A stretch of DNA of 64,000 bases from Oscillibacter valericigenes Sjm18-20. Its GTDB lineage: Bacteria > Bacillota > Clostridia > Oscillospirales > Oscillospiraceae. The translations under genes were made by a program, and so were the position numbers. Each line of letters begins with the position of its first letter. The stretch's first letter is position 1. Where the stretch lies: positions 2,666,001-2,730,000 of the forward strand of contig AP012044.1 of assembly GCA_000283575.1 (NCBI GenBank), read 5' to 3'. A model generated the notes under the pieces. The model searched no databases, was not told the origin of the DNA, and saw nothing but the letters and a program-made list of their open reading frames with translations. This document shows positions 1 to 9,329 of the stretch, piece by piece.

Positions 1-587
1 GCGTCATCATCGGCCAGCACGCCGACTCCACTGGCGCTCCCTCCGCTGTTCAGGCCGCCCACGACAGCGGTAACGCCAACGTCTTCTCTGTGGGTTACAA
101 CGTGGATATGCTGTCCGTCGCTCCCGATGTGGCTCTGACCTCTCCCCAGAACAACTGGGAGGTCGCCTATGAGGAGATCATCAAGACCGCCATGGATGGC
201 GGCACCCTGAAGTCCGATTACTGCAACGGCTACGCCGAAAACGGCGTCATGATCTCCACGCTGGGTTCCGCCTGCGCCTCCGGCACACAGGAGGCTGTTG
301 ACGCAGCCATCGCCGCCATCAAGGACGGCTCCCTGCACGTGTTCGACACCTCCACATTCACCTGCCAGCCCGCAAAGGACGTCAAGGGCAACGTAGTCAA
401 CGACGGCTCTATGGGATACATCGTGGACGGCAACGGCGTTGTGACCAGTGCCTTCGCTACCGACACCGACGGCAATAATATCAATGACGCGGACGAGGCC
501 ATCGCTGACGGTTACTATCACGAGTCCTACTTCCAGTCTGCTCCGTCCTTCTCTCTGCGGATTGACGGCATTACCGAACTCAACTGA
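1..587 (+). CDS. BMP family ABC transporter substrate-binding lipoprotein, C-terminal part
   Basis: The reading frame is open from base 3, so this is the 3' end of a gene that starts before the window. The visible 194 residues open with VIIGQHADSTGAP, close to the ligand-pocket strand of the basic membrane protein (BmpA/Med) family, and end in SAPSFSLRIDGITELN. These lipoproteins bind nucleosides or related compounds outside the membrane and pass them to an ABC importer. The ATPase and two permeases of that importer follow downstream on the same strand, which supports the call. A strong terminator at 639-677 separates this gene from them, so the ATPase has its own promoter. The signal peptide lies outside the window. 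Confidence 0.85.
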   Translation, partial: VIIGQHADSTGAPSAVQAAHDSGNANVFSVGYNVDMLSVAPDVALTSPQNNWEVAYEEIIKTAMDGGTLKSDYCNGYAENGVMISTLGSACASGTQEAVDAAIAAIKDGSLHVFDTSTFTCQPAKDVKGNVVNDGSMGYIVDGNGVVTSAFATDTDGNNINDADEAIADGYYHESYFQSAPSFSLRIDGITELN

Positions 588-638
588 TTCTCTGCCTCCG
601 GGATATTCTCTGTGAGGCTGCCGCTTGCAAATACCTCT

Positions 639-677
639 GTTCCCCCGCCGTGCATTTTACGGCGGGGGAACTTTTTT
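639..677 (+). terminator. Rho-independent terminator after the BMP lipoprotein gene
   Basis: A perfect 13-bp GC-rich stem (639-651 with 659-671) with a 7-nt loop is followed by six T. It sits 52 bases after the stop codon. Confidence 0.9.
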
Positions 678-826
678 CGCCGCAATTTTCCACGGGACAC
701 AAGTTTTCGCGGCAGTTGTGGTCCGCGCCTCCAAAAAAGGCCTTCTATTTTGCATACTTTCCACAATTATTTTTGTTTTACCTAAAAAAAAATATTCAAT
801 TCTAACATTTTTTTAGCGATTTGTGA

Positions 827-903
827 TTTACAAGGCCCGTAAACCATGCTATACTGATTCTATCTCGCAGGAGCCGGTACAACCCATCCGGCATCGTCCC
901 TGC
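827..903 (+). promoter_or_regulatory. Promoter and structured leader of the nucleoside ABC operon
   Basis: TTTACA (827-832) and TATACT (850-855) are 17 bases apart. The transcript would then carry a two-part stem: GCAGG (867-871) pairs with CCTGC (899-903), and inside it GCCGG (873-877) pairs with CCGGC (888-892). No known riboswitch consensus was recognised. No gene was seen in the rest of 678-949. Confidence 0.55.
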
Positions 904-949
904 ACCGCTTATTATTGAAGCCACTTTTGGCAGGAAAGGATGGTCTTTC

Positions 950-2542
950 TTGGAAGCAGCCTGCGCAGTTTTGATGAAGCGGGTCACCAAGCAGTTTGGT
1001 AAAGTTGTCGCCAACGACGCGGTGGACCTTGAACTTCGGCGTGGAGAGATTCTCTCTCTTTTGGGAGAGAACGGAAGTGGCAAGACCACTCTCATGAATA
1101 TGCTCTCCGGCATCTACTACCCCGACGAGGGGCAGATCTATGTAAATGGAAAGGCCGTGACCATCCGCTCCCCCAAGGATGCGTTCGATCTGGGCATCGG
1201 CATGATTCATCAGCATTTCAAGCTGGTCGATGTATTCACTGCAGCAGAAAACATCGTTTTGGGACTGAATGAGGGCGGTAAGCTGGACCGCAAGGCCATC
1301 GCGTTAAAGGTCAAGGAGATTGCGGACCGATACGGCTTCGACATTAACCCCAACCAGAAAGTCTATGACATGACCGTGTCTCAGAAACAGACGGTGGAGA
1401 TCGTGAAAGTCCTTTACCGGGGCGCGGATATCTTGATTTTAGACGAACCCACCGCCGTTCTGACCCCGCAGGAGACCGACAAACTGTTTGCGGTCATGCG
1501 GAACATGAAAGCGGACGGCAAGGCTCTGGTCATCATTACCCATAAGCTTCACGAGGTCATGGACGTTTCCGACCGGGTCGCGGTGCTGCGAAAAGGCAAG
1601 TACATCGGGGATGTGTGGACCTGTGAAACGAATCCCCAGAAGCTCACCGACATGATGGTGGGCCGGGCCGTGGAGTTGAACATCGACTGTCCCAAGGCCG
1701 TGAAGGTGACGGAGCGCATTGAGATTCAGCATCTGACCGTGAAGGACAAGGATGGGATTCCCCGTCTCAGCGACGTGAGCTTTACCGCCCGCGGCGGCGA
1801 GATTCTTGGCATTGCGGGCATTTCCGGCTCCGGTCAGAAGCAGCTGCTGGAGGCCATCGCGGGCCTTCAGGTCTGCGAGCCGGGCAGCCATATCCTCTAT
1901 AAAGACGAACAGTGGAATCCGGGCGCTCCCGCTGACAATTTGGAGAACCGAAAGCATGTCCACGAGCTGATTGGCAAGAGTCCGCTGGACATCTCAAAAA
2001 TGGGCGTGGCCCTGTCCTTTGTACCGGAGGACCGGCTGGGCATGGGGCTGGTCGCCAATATGGATTTGACGGACAATATGCTCCTGCGCAGCTATCTTAC
2101 CGGCCGGGGCATTTTCGCCGACCGGAAAAAGCCGAAGAAGCTGGCGGAAACGGTTGTGGATGAGCTGGAGGTCGTCACGCCCAGCATCAACACACAAGTT
2201 CGGAAACTCTCCGGCGGCAACGTGCAAAAGGTGCTGGTGGGCCGCGAGATCTCTATGGACCCCACGGTTCTCATGAGCGCCTACGCCGTTCGCGGCCTTG
2301 ATATCAATACCTCCTATACGATCTACAATCTCATGACCGAGCAAAAGCTCAAGGGCGTGGCAGTGATCTATGTCGGCGAGGATCTGGACGTGTTGCTGGA
2401 ACTGTGCGACCGGATTCTGGTTCTCTGTGGCGGTCAGGTCACTGGCATCGTCCCCCGGGAAGAGGCCACGAAAGAGGGCATCGGTCTGCTGATGACCCAG
2501 TTCAGGAAGGAGGGGCAGGCATATGAGCAGTCCCGTAGCTGA
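950..2542 (+). CDS. Nucleoside/BMP-type ABC importer, duplicated ATP-binding subunit
   Basis: This 530-residue protein has two fused ATPase domains, the NupO/YufO/RbsA architecture that energises BMP-dependent nucleoside importers at the inner face of the membrane. Domain 1 has a complete Walker A (GENGSGKTTL), a family-type signature (MTVSQKQ) and Walker B (ILILDEPTAVLTP). Domain 2 has a weak Walker A (GISGSGQKQLL), a good signature (LSGGNVQK) and a Walker B lacking the catalytic Glu (VLMSAYAVRGLDI), which is usual for the second half of this family. The TTG start at 950 was chosen because AGGAAAGGA (932-940) lies just upstream; an in-frame ATG at 974 is the alternative. The end overlaps the first permease by 20 bases, implying translational coupling. 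Confidence 0.9.
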   Translation: MEAACAVLMKRVTKQFGKVVANDAVDLELRRGEILSLLGENGSGKTTLMNMLSGIYYPDEGQIYVNGKAVTIRSPKDAFDLGIGMIHQHFKLVDVFTAAENIVLGLNEGGKLDRKAIALKVKEIADRYGFDINPNQKVYDMTVSQKQTVEIVKVLYRGADILILDEPTAVLTPQETDKLFAVMRNMKADGKALVIITHKLHEVMDVSDRVAVLRKGKYIGDVWTCETNPQKLTDMMVGRAVELNIDCPKAVKVTERIEIQHLTVKDKDGIPRLSDVSFTARGGEILGIAGISGSGQKQLLEAIAGLQVCEPGSHILYKDEQWNPGAPADNLENRKHVHELIGKSPLDISKMGVALSFVPEDRLGMGLVANMDLTDNMLLRSYLTGRGIFADRKKPKKLAETVVDELEVVTPSINTQVRKLSGGNVQKVLVGREISMDPTVLMSAYAVRGLDINTSYTIYNLMTEQKLKGVAVIYVGEDLDVLLELCDRILVLCGGQVTGIVPREEATKEGIGLLMTQFRKEGQAYEQSRS

Positions 2543-3623
2543 ACATAGCGAGCCCCTCATCCACGTCTCCAAACGAGTCGGTATTTCCAGAGGCAAGTCC
2601 TGGGCCATCCGCGGCGCGGCGCTGGTTCTGGCGCTGGTGATCTCCGGCCTCGTCATTTTCTCCATCGTCCATCTCAGCCCCCTGAAGGTATACGGCGCCA
2701 TGTTTGAGGGAGCTTTCGGCACCTCCCGCCGGGCGTGGGTCACTATCCGCGATGCCATGATGATGCTCTGCATCGCCGTGGGTCTGGCCCCGGCCTTTAA
2801 AATGCGATTTTGGAACATCGGCGCGGAGGGCCAGATTCTGGTGGGAGGCATTGCCACCGCGGCCTGCATGATCTATCTGGGCGGCTCTCTCCCCACGCCG
2901 GCGCTGCTGGTGGTAATGTTGATCGTCTCCGTGATCGCGGGCGGCGTCTGGGGCCTGATTCCCGGCGTATTTAAGGCTCGCTGGGGCACCAACGAAACGC
3001 TGTTCACCCTGATGATGAACTATGTCGCCATCCAGCTGACCAGCTATGCCGTATCCAAGTGGGAGACTCCCGTGGGGTCCAACTCCGTGGGCATCATCAA
3101 CCAGACCTCCAGGGCAGGCTGGTTCCCCACCATCTTCGGACAGGCGTACACCCTGAATGTCGTCATTGTGCTGGCATTGGCCATACTGATGTACATCTAC
3201 CTCAAATACTCCAAGCAGGGTTATGAGATCTCCGTGGTCGGCGACAGTGAGAACACCGCGCGATACGCCGGGATCAACGTACGAAAGGTCTACATCCGCA
3301 CCATGTTTCTCTCCGGCGCCATCTGCGGCATCGCGGGATTTCTGGCCATCTCCGGCTCGTCCCACACCATCTCCGTGGACACCGCCGGAGGCCGGGGCTT
3401 CACAGCCATCATTGTTGCGTGGCTGGCGAAATTCAACACCTTTGTAATGATTCTGTTCTCCTTCCTTCTGATGTTTCTGGAAAAGGGCGCCGTGGAGATT
3501 GCCTCACGGTACAACCTGAACAACTTTGTCTCCAACATGATTACCGGCATTTTGCTGTTCTGCATCCTGGGCAGCGAGTTCTTCATCAATTACAAGGTCA
3601 GCTTCCGCCATAAGCACAGCTGA
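2523..3623 (+). CDS. Nucleoside ABC importer permease (NupP-like)
   Basis: A 366-residue polytopic membrane protein of the BPD_transp_2 (branched-chain/ribose type) permease family. The region RFWNIGAEGQILVGG is the conserved early segment of nucleoside and sugar permeases, and the ATPase-contact region reads GDSENTARYAGINVRKV. The cytoplasmic N-terminus of about 25 residues is followed by many hydrophobic helices. The ATG at 2523 has AGGAGG about 8 bases upstream, inside the end of the ATPase gene. With the following gene it forms the heterodimeric channel of the importer. Confidence 0.9.
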   Translation: MSSPVAEHSEPLIHVSKRVGISRGKSWAIRGAALVLALVISGLVIFSIVHLSPLKVYGAMFEGAFGTSRRAWVTIRDAMMMLCIAVGLAPAFKMRFWNIGAEGQILVGGIATAACMIYLGGSLPTPALLVVMLIVSVIAGGVWGLIPGVFKARWGTNETLFTLMMNYVAIQLTSYAVSKWETPVGSNSVGIINQTSRAGWFPTIFGQAYTLNVVIVLALAILMYIYLKYSKQGYEISVVGDSENTARYAGINVRKVYIRTMFLSGAICGIAGFLAISGSSHTISVDTAGGRGFTAIIVAWLAKFNTFVMILFSFLLMFLEKGAVEIASRYNLNNFVSNMITGILLFCILGSEFFINYKVSFRHKHS

Positions 3624-3637
3624 GGGAGGGTGGACAT

Positions 3638-4618
3638 ATGACACAATTTATTTCCCTGTTTCAAGCCGCCATCATGTTCGGCTCGGTCATCATGTTCGGT
3701 GCTCTCGGTGAGATCCTGACGGAGCGATCCGGCAACCTGAATCTGGGTGTTCCCGGCATCATGTATCTGGGCGGCATCGCGGGCCTGATCGGAGCGTTTT
3801 TCTATGAGGCGTCCACGCCCACTCCTTCCCCCATAGTGGGGCTGCTGATCGCGCTGGTGTGCGCCTTTGGCGCGGCGGCGGCAGGCGGGCTGCTTTTCAG
3901 CTTCCTGACCATCTCCCTCCGGGCCAACCAGAATGTCACCGGCCTGACACTGACGATCTTCGGCGGCGGCGTCGCCAACTTCTTCGGCGGAAGCCTGAAC
4001 AAGCTGGCCGGTGGTGTGGGGCAGATCTCCGTGGCAGCCACCTCCTCCGCCTTTCGGGCGTCCACTCCCCTGTCAGAGCTGGGAGCTGCGGGCAAGCTAT
4101 TTTTTTCATATGGTTTTCTCGCCTACACGGCGATCATCATCGCGGTGGCTCTGCATTTCTTTATGAGCAAGTCGCGGAAGGGGCTGAACCTGCGGGCCGT
4201 GGGTGAGAATCCCGGAACCGCCGACGCCGCGGGCATCAACGTCACCCGCAACAAGTATCTGGCCACCTGCATCGGCGCGGGCATCTCGGGTCTCGGCGGT
4301 CTCTACTACGTGATGGACTACACGAAAGGCACTTGGGCCAATGACGGCGGAATCGAGTCTCTGGGCTGGCTGGCTGTGGCGCTGGTCATTTTCGCCACCT
4401 GGAAACCCCTCAATACCATTTGGGGTTCATACCTGTTCGGTCTGCTGTTCTGGATGTATTTCTACATTCCCGGGCTGAACCGCAGTTCTCAGGAACTGTT
4501 CAAGATGCTGCCCTATATTGTAACCCTGATCGTATTGGTGGCGGTCTCCCTGCGCAACAGGAAAGAAAATCAGCCGCCCGCGTCTTTGGGTCTTCCCTAC
4601 TTCCGCGAAGAGCGGTAA
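3638..4618 (+). CDS. Nucleoside ABC importer permease (NupQ-like)
   Basis: The second permease (326 residues) of the same importer. It begins with a hydrophobic helix and then GEILTERSGNLNLGVPGIMYLGG, the NupQ/YufQ-type equivalent of the segment seen in the first permease. The EAA-like coupling loop reads GENPGTADAAGINVTRNKY. It starts 14 bases after the previous stop, behind GAGGGAGG. The operon ends at the terminator 4625-4660. Substrate cannot be told from the sequence; nucleosides are the best guess because a BMP protein lies upstream. Confidence 0.9.
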   Translation: MTQFISLFQAAIMFGSVIMFGALGEILTERSGNLNLGVPGIMYLGGIAGLIGAFFYEASTPTPSPIVGLLIALVCAFGAAAAGGLLFSFLTISLRANQNVTGLTLTIFGGGVANFFGGSLNKLAGGVGQISVAATSSAFRASTPLSELGAAGKLFFSYGFLAYTAIIIAVALHFFMSKSRKGLNLRAVGENPGTADAAGINVTRNKYLATCIGAGISGLGGLYYVMDYTKGTWANDGGIESLGWLAVALVIFATWKPLNTIWGSYLFGLLFWMYFYIPGLNRSSQELFKMLPYIVTLIVLVAVSLRNRKENQPPASLGLPYFREER

Positions 4619-4624
4619 ATCGTC

Positions 4625-4660
4625 AACCCGGCGGGGATATATGTCCCCGCCGGGTTTTTT
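4625..4660 (+). terminator. Bidirectional terminator between the ABC operon and the DUF2974 gene
   Basis: A perfect 13-bp stem (4625-4637 with 4644-4656), rich in GC, then T. It lies between convergent genes and could serve both strands. Confidence 0.9.
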
Positions 4661-4675
4661 GCGCTCTTCTCCGGC

Positions 4676-5839
4676 TTATTCGCCCCGGTTTTCCTTTCGT
4701 TCCTCCCTTTCCTTTCGGCGGCGCCGGCTCTCCCGCTTCCAGTCGTCCAGCAGGGACTGGGCACCGCTCTTGATAAACAGCACGCCGATGGCATAATTCA
4801 GCGCCGCGCGGGTCTCCTTATCCAGTCCCACCATGGCCTTCAGTATGGCAGCGGCGGATTTGGTCCCCTGAGATCGCATTTCCGCCAGCGTCGCCGCACC
4901 GGAGGCGGACAGTACCTCGAACAGCGCGTTGGTAAACTTCTCCCGCTGCTCCTGATCGAGGCTGTTCACCCACTCCTTCAATGCCTTGTCATTGGTCTCC
5001 ACACCGGTCAGGTCATCCATCCGCGCAAACTCCGGCCCCCGGACGCACCAGGAAAACCCGTCGTGCTGCATGACCCCCACCTGGGTGGAATCCACTACGA
5101 TGAGGTCCTCCTCATGCTCCATCAACAGCCCCACCACGGAGGACTTCGGCAAAATTGTAAAAATCCGGTCCGCCACCCGCCTGTGCTCTTCCCGGCTCAC
5201 AAGCGTCTCCCGAAAACCGGGACCGTCGTTGTTGTAGACGGCGATCAGCCGGTTTTGGACCGCCTTTCCGCAATTGACGGCGCTGTACACCGCCAGATTT
5301 CCGCCCTTGGAGTGCCCGCCCAGATACAACTTCCAGCCCTTGTACCGCCTCGCCGCGCGCTTCGTATAGTCCGCTGCCCGCAGCTGGGAGGGGACCGTAT
5401 CCAGCAAGGCCATGTCAAAGTCCTCCTTCCAGCCCACCAGCGTGTCGTCCGTCCCCCGGAAGGAAAGGTATGCGGAGCGCTTTGGCAGTTCCACGGTAAT
5501 GGCGGCAAACTGCTCCGCCCGGACCTCGTCCAGGTGTTCCTCATAACAGTTCAGAATCAAGCTGCCAAACCGTACAGACGCGCACATTTTTTCCAGCATG
5601 GATGGAATCAGCTCCGGCACCAGCACGCTGCTCTCCAGCACCTTATCCCGCCCGTCGGCAAAATACCGCGCTGCCGCATCCCGCAATGCCACCCCCTCTC
5701 CCTCGCCCACACCGGGTACGATGCCCCGGAGGTCCGCGAAAGCCAGCTCCGCCAAAATCAGGTTATCCACCTCGTTAAAGGGAGCCTGTAAAAAGGTCAG
5801 GTCCCCTCGCCAGTCCAGATAATCCATCAGATTTGCCAT
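4676..5839 (-). CDS. DUF2974 / Mbeg1-like alpha-beta hydrolase
   Basis: A 387-residue protein with a lipase-type nucleophile elbow, GGHSKGGNLAVYSA, with the Ser of G-x-S-x-G as likely nucleophile. It starts MANLMDYLDWRGDLTF, the typical N-terminus of the DUF2974 (Mbeg1-like) family common in Firmicutes. The C-terminal 60 residues are basic and end in KRESRRRRKEREERK. No signal peptide is seen, so the protein should be cytoplasmic. The start at 5839 was preferred over an upstream ATG because GGAGGAA lies 8 bases before it. A TATAAT-like -10 is at 5873-5878 on the same strand. The true substrate of this family is not established. Confidence 0.8.
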   Translation of the reverse strand: MANLMDYLDWRGDLTFLQAPFNEVDNLILAELAFADLRGIVPGVGEGEGVALRDAAARYFADGRDKVLESSVLVPELIPSMLEKMCASVRFGSLILNCYEEHLDEVRAEQFAAITVELPKRSAYLSFRGTDDTLVGWKEDFDMALLDTVPSQLRAADYTKRAARRYKGWKLYLGGHSKGGNLAVYSAVNCGKAVQNRLIAVYNNDGPGFRETLVSREEHRRVADRIFTILPKSSVVGLLMEHEEDLIVVDSTQVGVMQHDGFSWCVRGPEFARMDDLTGVETNDKALKEWVNSLDQEQREKFTNALFEVLSASGAATLAEMRSQGTKSAAAILKAMVGLDKETRAALNYAIGVLFIKSGAQSLLDDWKRESRRRRKEREERKENRGE

Positions 5840-6129
5840 TGGGCGTTCCTCCCCTGTCTTCGGTCTGTTTTCATTATACACAGATTCCATGGTTTGAAAA
5901 GTGAAATTGCCCGGTCTATTTTAGACAGGCCGTTCATAGGTTGTACCACAGATGCAGGCGCCTGGCGTCTGCCCGACGCAGCTGCGGCGATCCGGCTGCG
6001 CCGGTTTTTCTGCGGTGGAATATCGGCAATTCGCATTATACACGCAAATACCACATGCTGTACGTGTGGCCGCATGTTAATACTGCACCTGCCGATATTG
6101 TACCATCTTTACGGACAGAGGTGTACGGC

Positions 6130-6741
6130 ATGGAACAAACCAGAAACGAAGTGGAGCTGTGCGGTGTGGTGTCCGCCCCGCCGAGCTTCTCCCATGAAAA
6201 CCACGGCGCCAAATTCTACAGTGTCCCTCTATATGTGGAGCGTCTTTCCGGGCAGTCGGACACGCTCCTCATCCTTCTGCGCGCTCCCCTTCCGCCGGGG
6301 GTAAAGGAGGGGGTGCGGGTACGGGTTCTGGGCCAACTCCGCTCCTTTAACAACAAGAGTGGTTGCGGAAGCCGCCTGGTACTTACGGTTTTTGCCATGA
6401 CAATTGAGCTCTGGGATGGCGAACCGGTGAACCATATCATACTGAAAGGGACATTGTGCAAGCCCCCCATTCTCCGCCGGACACCCTTGGGCCGCAGCAT
6501 CTGCGATGTGATGCTGGCTGTGGGGCGGCGATACGGCCGGGCAGATTACCTGCCTGTCATTGTCTGGGGACAGCTTGCCCAGACCGTCAGCCGCAGGAAA
6601 GTCGGAGATGTTCTGGGAATTGAGGGACGATTCCAGAGCCGGGTCTATACAAAGGTTATAGACGGCGCTCCGCAGCAACGGACGGCCTATGAGGTCTCCG
6701 TGATGCATCTAATTGATGAATCACAACCGGATAAACCTTAA
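6130..6741 (+). CDS. SSB-like double OB-fold protein
   Basis: A 203-residue protein that appears to hold two OB-fold halves. The second half (about residues 105-200) reads like a single-stranded DNA-binding protein: TPLGRSICDVMLAVGRRYGR, then DYLPVIVWGQLAQTVS, then VGDVLGIEGRFQSR. The first half resembles it weakly. There is no acidic, glycine-rich SSB tail, so it is unlikely to be the essential replication SSB. The start at 6130 has GAGGTG 8 bases upstream; the frame is open further upstream without a ribosome site. It is transcribed alone, divergent from the DUF2974 gene. A role in DNA binding is inferred. Confidence 0.65.
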   Translation: MEQTRNEVELCGVVSAPPSFSHENHGAKFYSVPLYVERLSGQSDTLLILLRAPLPPGVKEGVRVRVLGQLRSFNNKSGCGSRLVLTVFAMTIELWDGEPVNHIILKGTLCKPPILRRTPLGRSICDVMLAVGRRYGRADYLPVIVWGQLAQTVSRRKVGDVLGIEGRFQSRVYTKVIDGAPQQRTAYEVSVMHLIDESQPDKP

Positions 6742-6928
6742 CCATGATTCTTACTTACATAATATTTTGGGATTGTTGACTTGTCTACACATTTCTTTAT
6801 ATCTGCACGACTTACCGTGTTAATCCCAATACTGGCATGGGCGCAGGCCTCTATTTGCATGTCTTATCATGTTATTGGATGCTTTATCTGCATCACCCAG
6901 AAACAGCTCCGGTGCAAAAATCGATGTG

Positions 6929-6956
6929 TTGACAAACGAAACGGTTCTGATAGAAT
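6929..6956 (+). promoter_or_regulatory. Promoter of msrAB
   Basis: TTGACA (6929-6934), 16-base spacer, then extended -10 TGATAGAAT with TAGAAT at 6951-6956. It lies 41 bases before the start codon. Confidence 0.7.
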
Positions 6957-6997
6957 GCTCATAGAAAGGGTAAACTCATGCGCGGAGGTGTCAGTCT

Positions 6998-7933
6998 ATG
7001 AAAACAATATATCTGGCCGGCGGGTGCTTCTGGGGGGTACAGAAATACCTGTCTCTGATTCCCGGAGTTAAGGAAACAACCGTTGGGTATGCGAACGGTA
7101 AGACGGCAAATCCGTCTTACCAGGCGGTATGCAAAAACAGCGGACATGCGGAAACGGTGCGTGTCGTGTATGACGAGAAAGCCGTCACACTGACAGGTCT
7201 TCTTGACCTTTACGCCGAAATAATCGACCCGGTGTCCGTCAACCGGCAAGGCGGAGACACCGGCATACAGTACCGAACGGGAATTTTCTATGAAGACGAA
7301 AGTGACCGCTCAATTATCTCCGGCTGGCTGACCTTGTTGCAGGAGGGCCTGTCAAAGCCCGTGGCAATCGAGCTTGCCCCGCTGCAAAATTTTTATCCTG
7401 CCGAAGCGTATCACCAAAACTACCTTGACAAAAATCCCGGCGGTTACTGTCACATCCCATCCGCAAAATTTGACAGAGCCCGCAGCGGCGCAGATCAAGT
7501 GCACGACGGTCTCAATGACCTGCGCGAGCGGCTGACACCAATGCAATATGAGGTAGCAGTTGGCGGAGCTACAGAGCCGCCGTTTAGAAACGAGTATTAC
7601 GACAACTTTAAATCCGGGATCTACGTAGACGTCATCAGTGGGGAGCCGCTGTTTATTTCCACGGATAAGTTCGAATCAGGGTGCGGTTGGCCGGCATTCT
7701 CAAAACCTATAGACCCTGCACTCCTTACGCAGTTGCCAGACCATTCCCACGGGCGGAATCGCACGGAGGTCCGCACGTCCGGTTCCGGCGCGCATTTGGG
7801 GCATGTTTTCCATGACGGCCCTGAAGAGCTGGGCGGGCTGCGATACTGTATAAACAGTGCGTCCCTGCGGTTCGTTCCGCGTGACGAAATGAAGCGGGCG
7901 GGTTACGGTAAGTTTTTGCCTTTAGTGAAGTGA
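6998..7933 (+). CDS. msrAB: Bifunctional peptide methionine sulfoxide reductase MsrA/MsrB
   Basis: A 311-residue fusion of both methionine sulfoxide reductases, which repair S- and R-methionine sulfoxide in oxidised proteins. The MsrA half begins at once with the catalytic motif [12 protein letters not shown] (Cys about residue 10) and has the [16 protein letters not shown] segment. The MsrB half (from about residue 175) has [13 protein letters not shown] and the catalytic [10 protein letters not shown] near the C-terminus. The usual zinc-binding CxxC pairs of MsrB are absent ([18 protein letters not shown] has none), so it is probably a non-zinc form. ATG 6998 follows GGAGG. The gene is monocistronic between its own promoter and the hairpin at 8004-8060. 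Confidence 0.95.
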   Translation: MKTIYLAGGCFWGVQKYLSLIPGVKETTVGYANGKTANPSYQAVCKNSGHAETVRVVYDEKAVTLTGLLDLYAEIIDPVSVNRQGGDTGIQYRTGIFYEDESDRSIISGWLTLLQEGLSKPVAIELAPLQNFYPAEAYHQNYLDKNPGGYCHIPSAKFDRARSGADQVHDGLNDLRERLTPMQYEVAVGGATEPPFRNEYYDNFKSGIYVDVISGEPLFISTDKFESGCGWPAFSKPIDPALLTQLPDHSHGRNRTEVRTSGSGAHLGHVFHDGPEELGGLRYCINSASLRFVPRDEMKRAGYGKFLPLVK

Positions 7934-8003
7934 ACAGCAGAAATTGCGAATTCTTTTGGCGCCAGTGAATTAAGCTTCATTATATCCGCTATACAATTAA
8001 AAT

Positions 8004-8060
8004 TTTACAAAAAAGGAGACATACCTTCCCAAGTGGAAGGTATGTCTCCTTTTTTGTAAA
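8004..8060. terminator. Perfect 26-bp hairpin between convergent genes
   Basis: Bases 8004-8029 are exactly complementary to 8035-8060, leaving a 5-nt loop CAAGT. A-tracts and T-tracts flank the GC part on both sides, so it can terminate msrAB and the opposing GGDEF gene. Confidence 0.85.
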
Positions 8061-8125
8061 GCGTGGAACACAGACGGCCATTCCAGCCCCTCAGAGCTGG
8101 CGCGCCATCTCAATATTCCCCTTCA

Positions 8126-9016
8126 CTATTGTTCGCGGGCCTTCTTTCCCGCTCTTTTTTCTTTGTACATTTTCTCATCAGCCATTTGAATCATTTTCTC
8201 CGCCGTAAGCGGGGTCTTCGACATAGACTGTATTCCCAAAGAAGCAGTAATTCTTACGCATTCGTTTTCTATAGGTATTTCAACGGATGCGATGCTTTTG
8301 CGGATCCTTTCCACGGTGTTGAGCGCCTCATCTTCACTGATACCATTCAGACAAACGACAAACTCGTCTCCGCCATATCTGGCAACCCAGTCCATATCGG
8401 CACGCGTACAGGCCTTCATAGCATTTGCCGCCTGCTTTAACGCAAAATCTCCCATATCATGTCCATACGTGTCGTTGATTGTTTTTAAATCGTCAACATC
8501 AATAAAGATAACGGACAGCGGATAATATGTCAATGTAGCTTTAACAATGTCTACTGGTAGCCTCTCATCCACAAAGCGACGATTATGTACCGATGTAAGG
8601 TGATCCATTATCACCATATTGTTAAGATCATGCACAACATGACGCATCATTTGCCCTTCATTGTAATTCCCTTGACCAATCATCATGCTGTCCGTAACAT
8701 TTTTTAACAGCTCAAGTGTAATTGATCCCTCGTCTGTTCCTATTGGGAGCGCTGTTACCAGCATAATCTTGTCCGGTTTCTGCTCAAGTTTCATGAAACT
8801 TTTATTTTCATGATGAGCACGGACAGAGATACAGTTATTACATATCTCCCCACTTTTCCAATAATCGTAACAAACCTCTTCAGTCTCACTTATAGTATTG
8901 GTACGGTATTCCAACACCTTTTTTCGGACAGGGTCTACAAGCCTCACTGCATCATACATTTTATTAAAAAAAACAAGATCGTGCTCAAGTGTACTGAGGG
9001 TTATCTGCTCAGGCAT
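8126..9016 (-). CDS. Diguanylate cyclase (GGDEF) with cysteine-containing sensor domain
   Basis: The 296-residue protein has a C-terminal GGDEF domain (about residues 135-290) with HLTSVHNRRF, IFIDVDDLKTINDTYGHDMGD and an intact active loop RYGGDEFVV, so it should make cyclic di-GMP. The usual inhibitory RxxD site is not in register: the sequence before the loop is RADMDWVARYGG, where the Arg is one position too far away. The N-terminal 130 residues form a PAS-like sensor with VCYDYWKSGEICNNC, three cysteines that could bind metal or sense redox. No membrane segment. ATG 9016 is preceded by GGGAG; the GTG at 9031 lies on that ribosome site. An extended -10 TGATATAAT (9067-9075) lies upstream. 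Confidence 0.9.
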   Translation of the reverse strand: MPEQITLSTLEHDLVFFNKMYDAVRLVDPVRKKVLEYRTNTISETEEVCYDYWKSGEICNNCISVRAHHENKSFMKLEQKPDKIMLVTALPIGTDEGSITLELLKNVTDSMMIGQGNYNEGQMMRHVVHDLNNMVIMDHLTSVHNRRFVDERLPVDIVKATLTYYPLSVIFIDVDDLKTINDTYGHDMGDFALKQAANAMKACTRADMDWVARYGGDEFVVCLNGISEDEALNTVERIRKSIASVEIPIENECVRITASLGIQSMSKTPLTAEKMIQMADEKMYKEKRAGKKAREQ

Positions 9017-9301
9017 AACGTCTACTCCCACTATCTTTACTTTTAATCAAGCGATTGTTGGCTTTTATTATATCATACTCTCCAATATAAAAAAAGGAAC
9101 ATTTTTATCGCACCAAATGGAATTAAGCTTTTCTCGCTCTCATTCCCTTCCAGCTTAATGTGATCTTTGCTCCGCCGCACAGTGTCCTTTCTGCAACTAT
9201 GTTCCTAAATCCGGGGACTGCGTTTTGCGTTGCACTCTTCGCTCCAACAGCGAGTAAATCAGGTTTGGTACACCCGCTTGTAATTTTGTACGACACTCCA
9301 T

Positions 9302-9329
9302 TTGACTTTAAGATATTATGTGGTATAAT
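9302..9329 (+). promoter_or_regulatory. Promoter of the FapA-like gene
   Basis: TTGACT (9302-9307), 16 bases, then TATAAT (9324-9329) with an extended TGG. About 110 bases precede the start codon. The rest of 9076-9438 shows no gene. Confidence 0.7.

Noticed and set aside
856..949. Purine riboswitch before the nucleoside importer
   Set aside because: The conserved purine-aptamer core and paired loops are not seen; only a simple nested stem is present.
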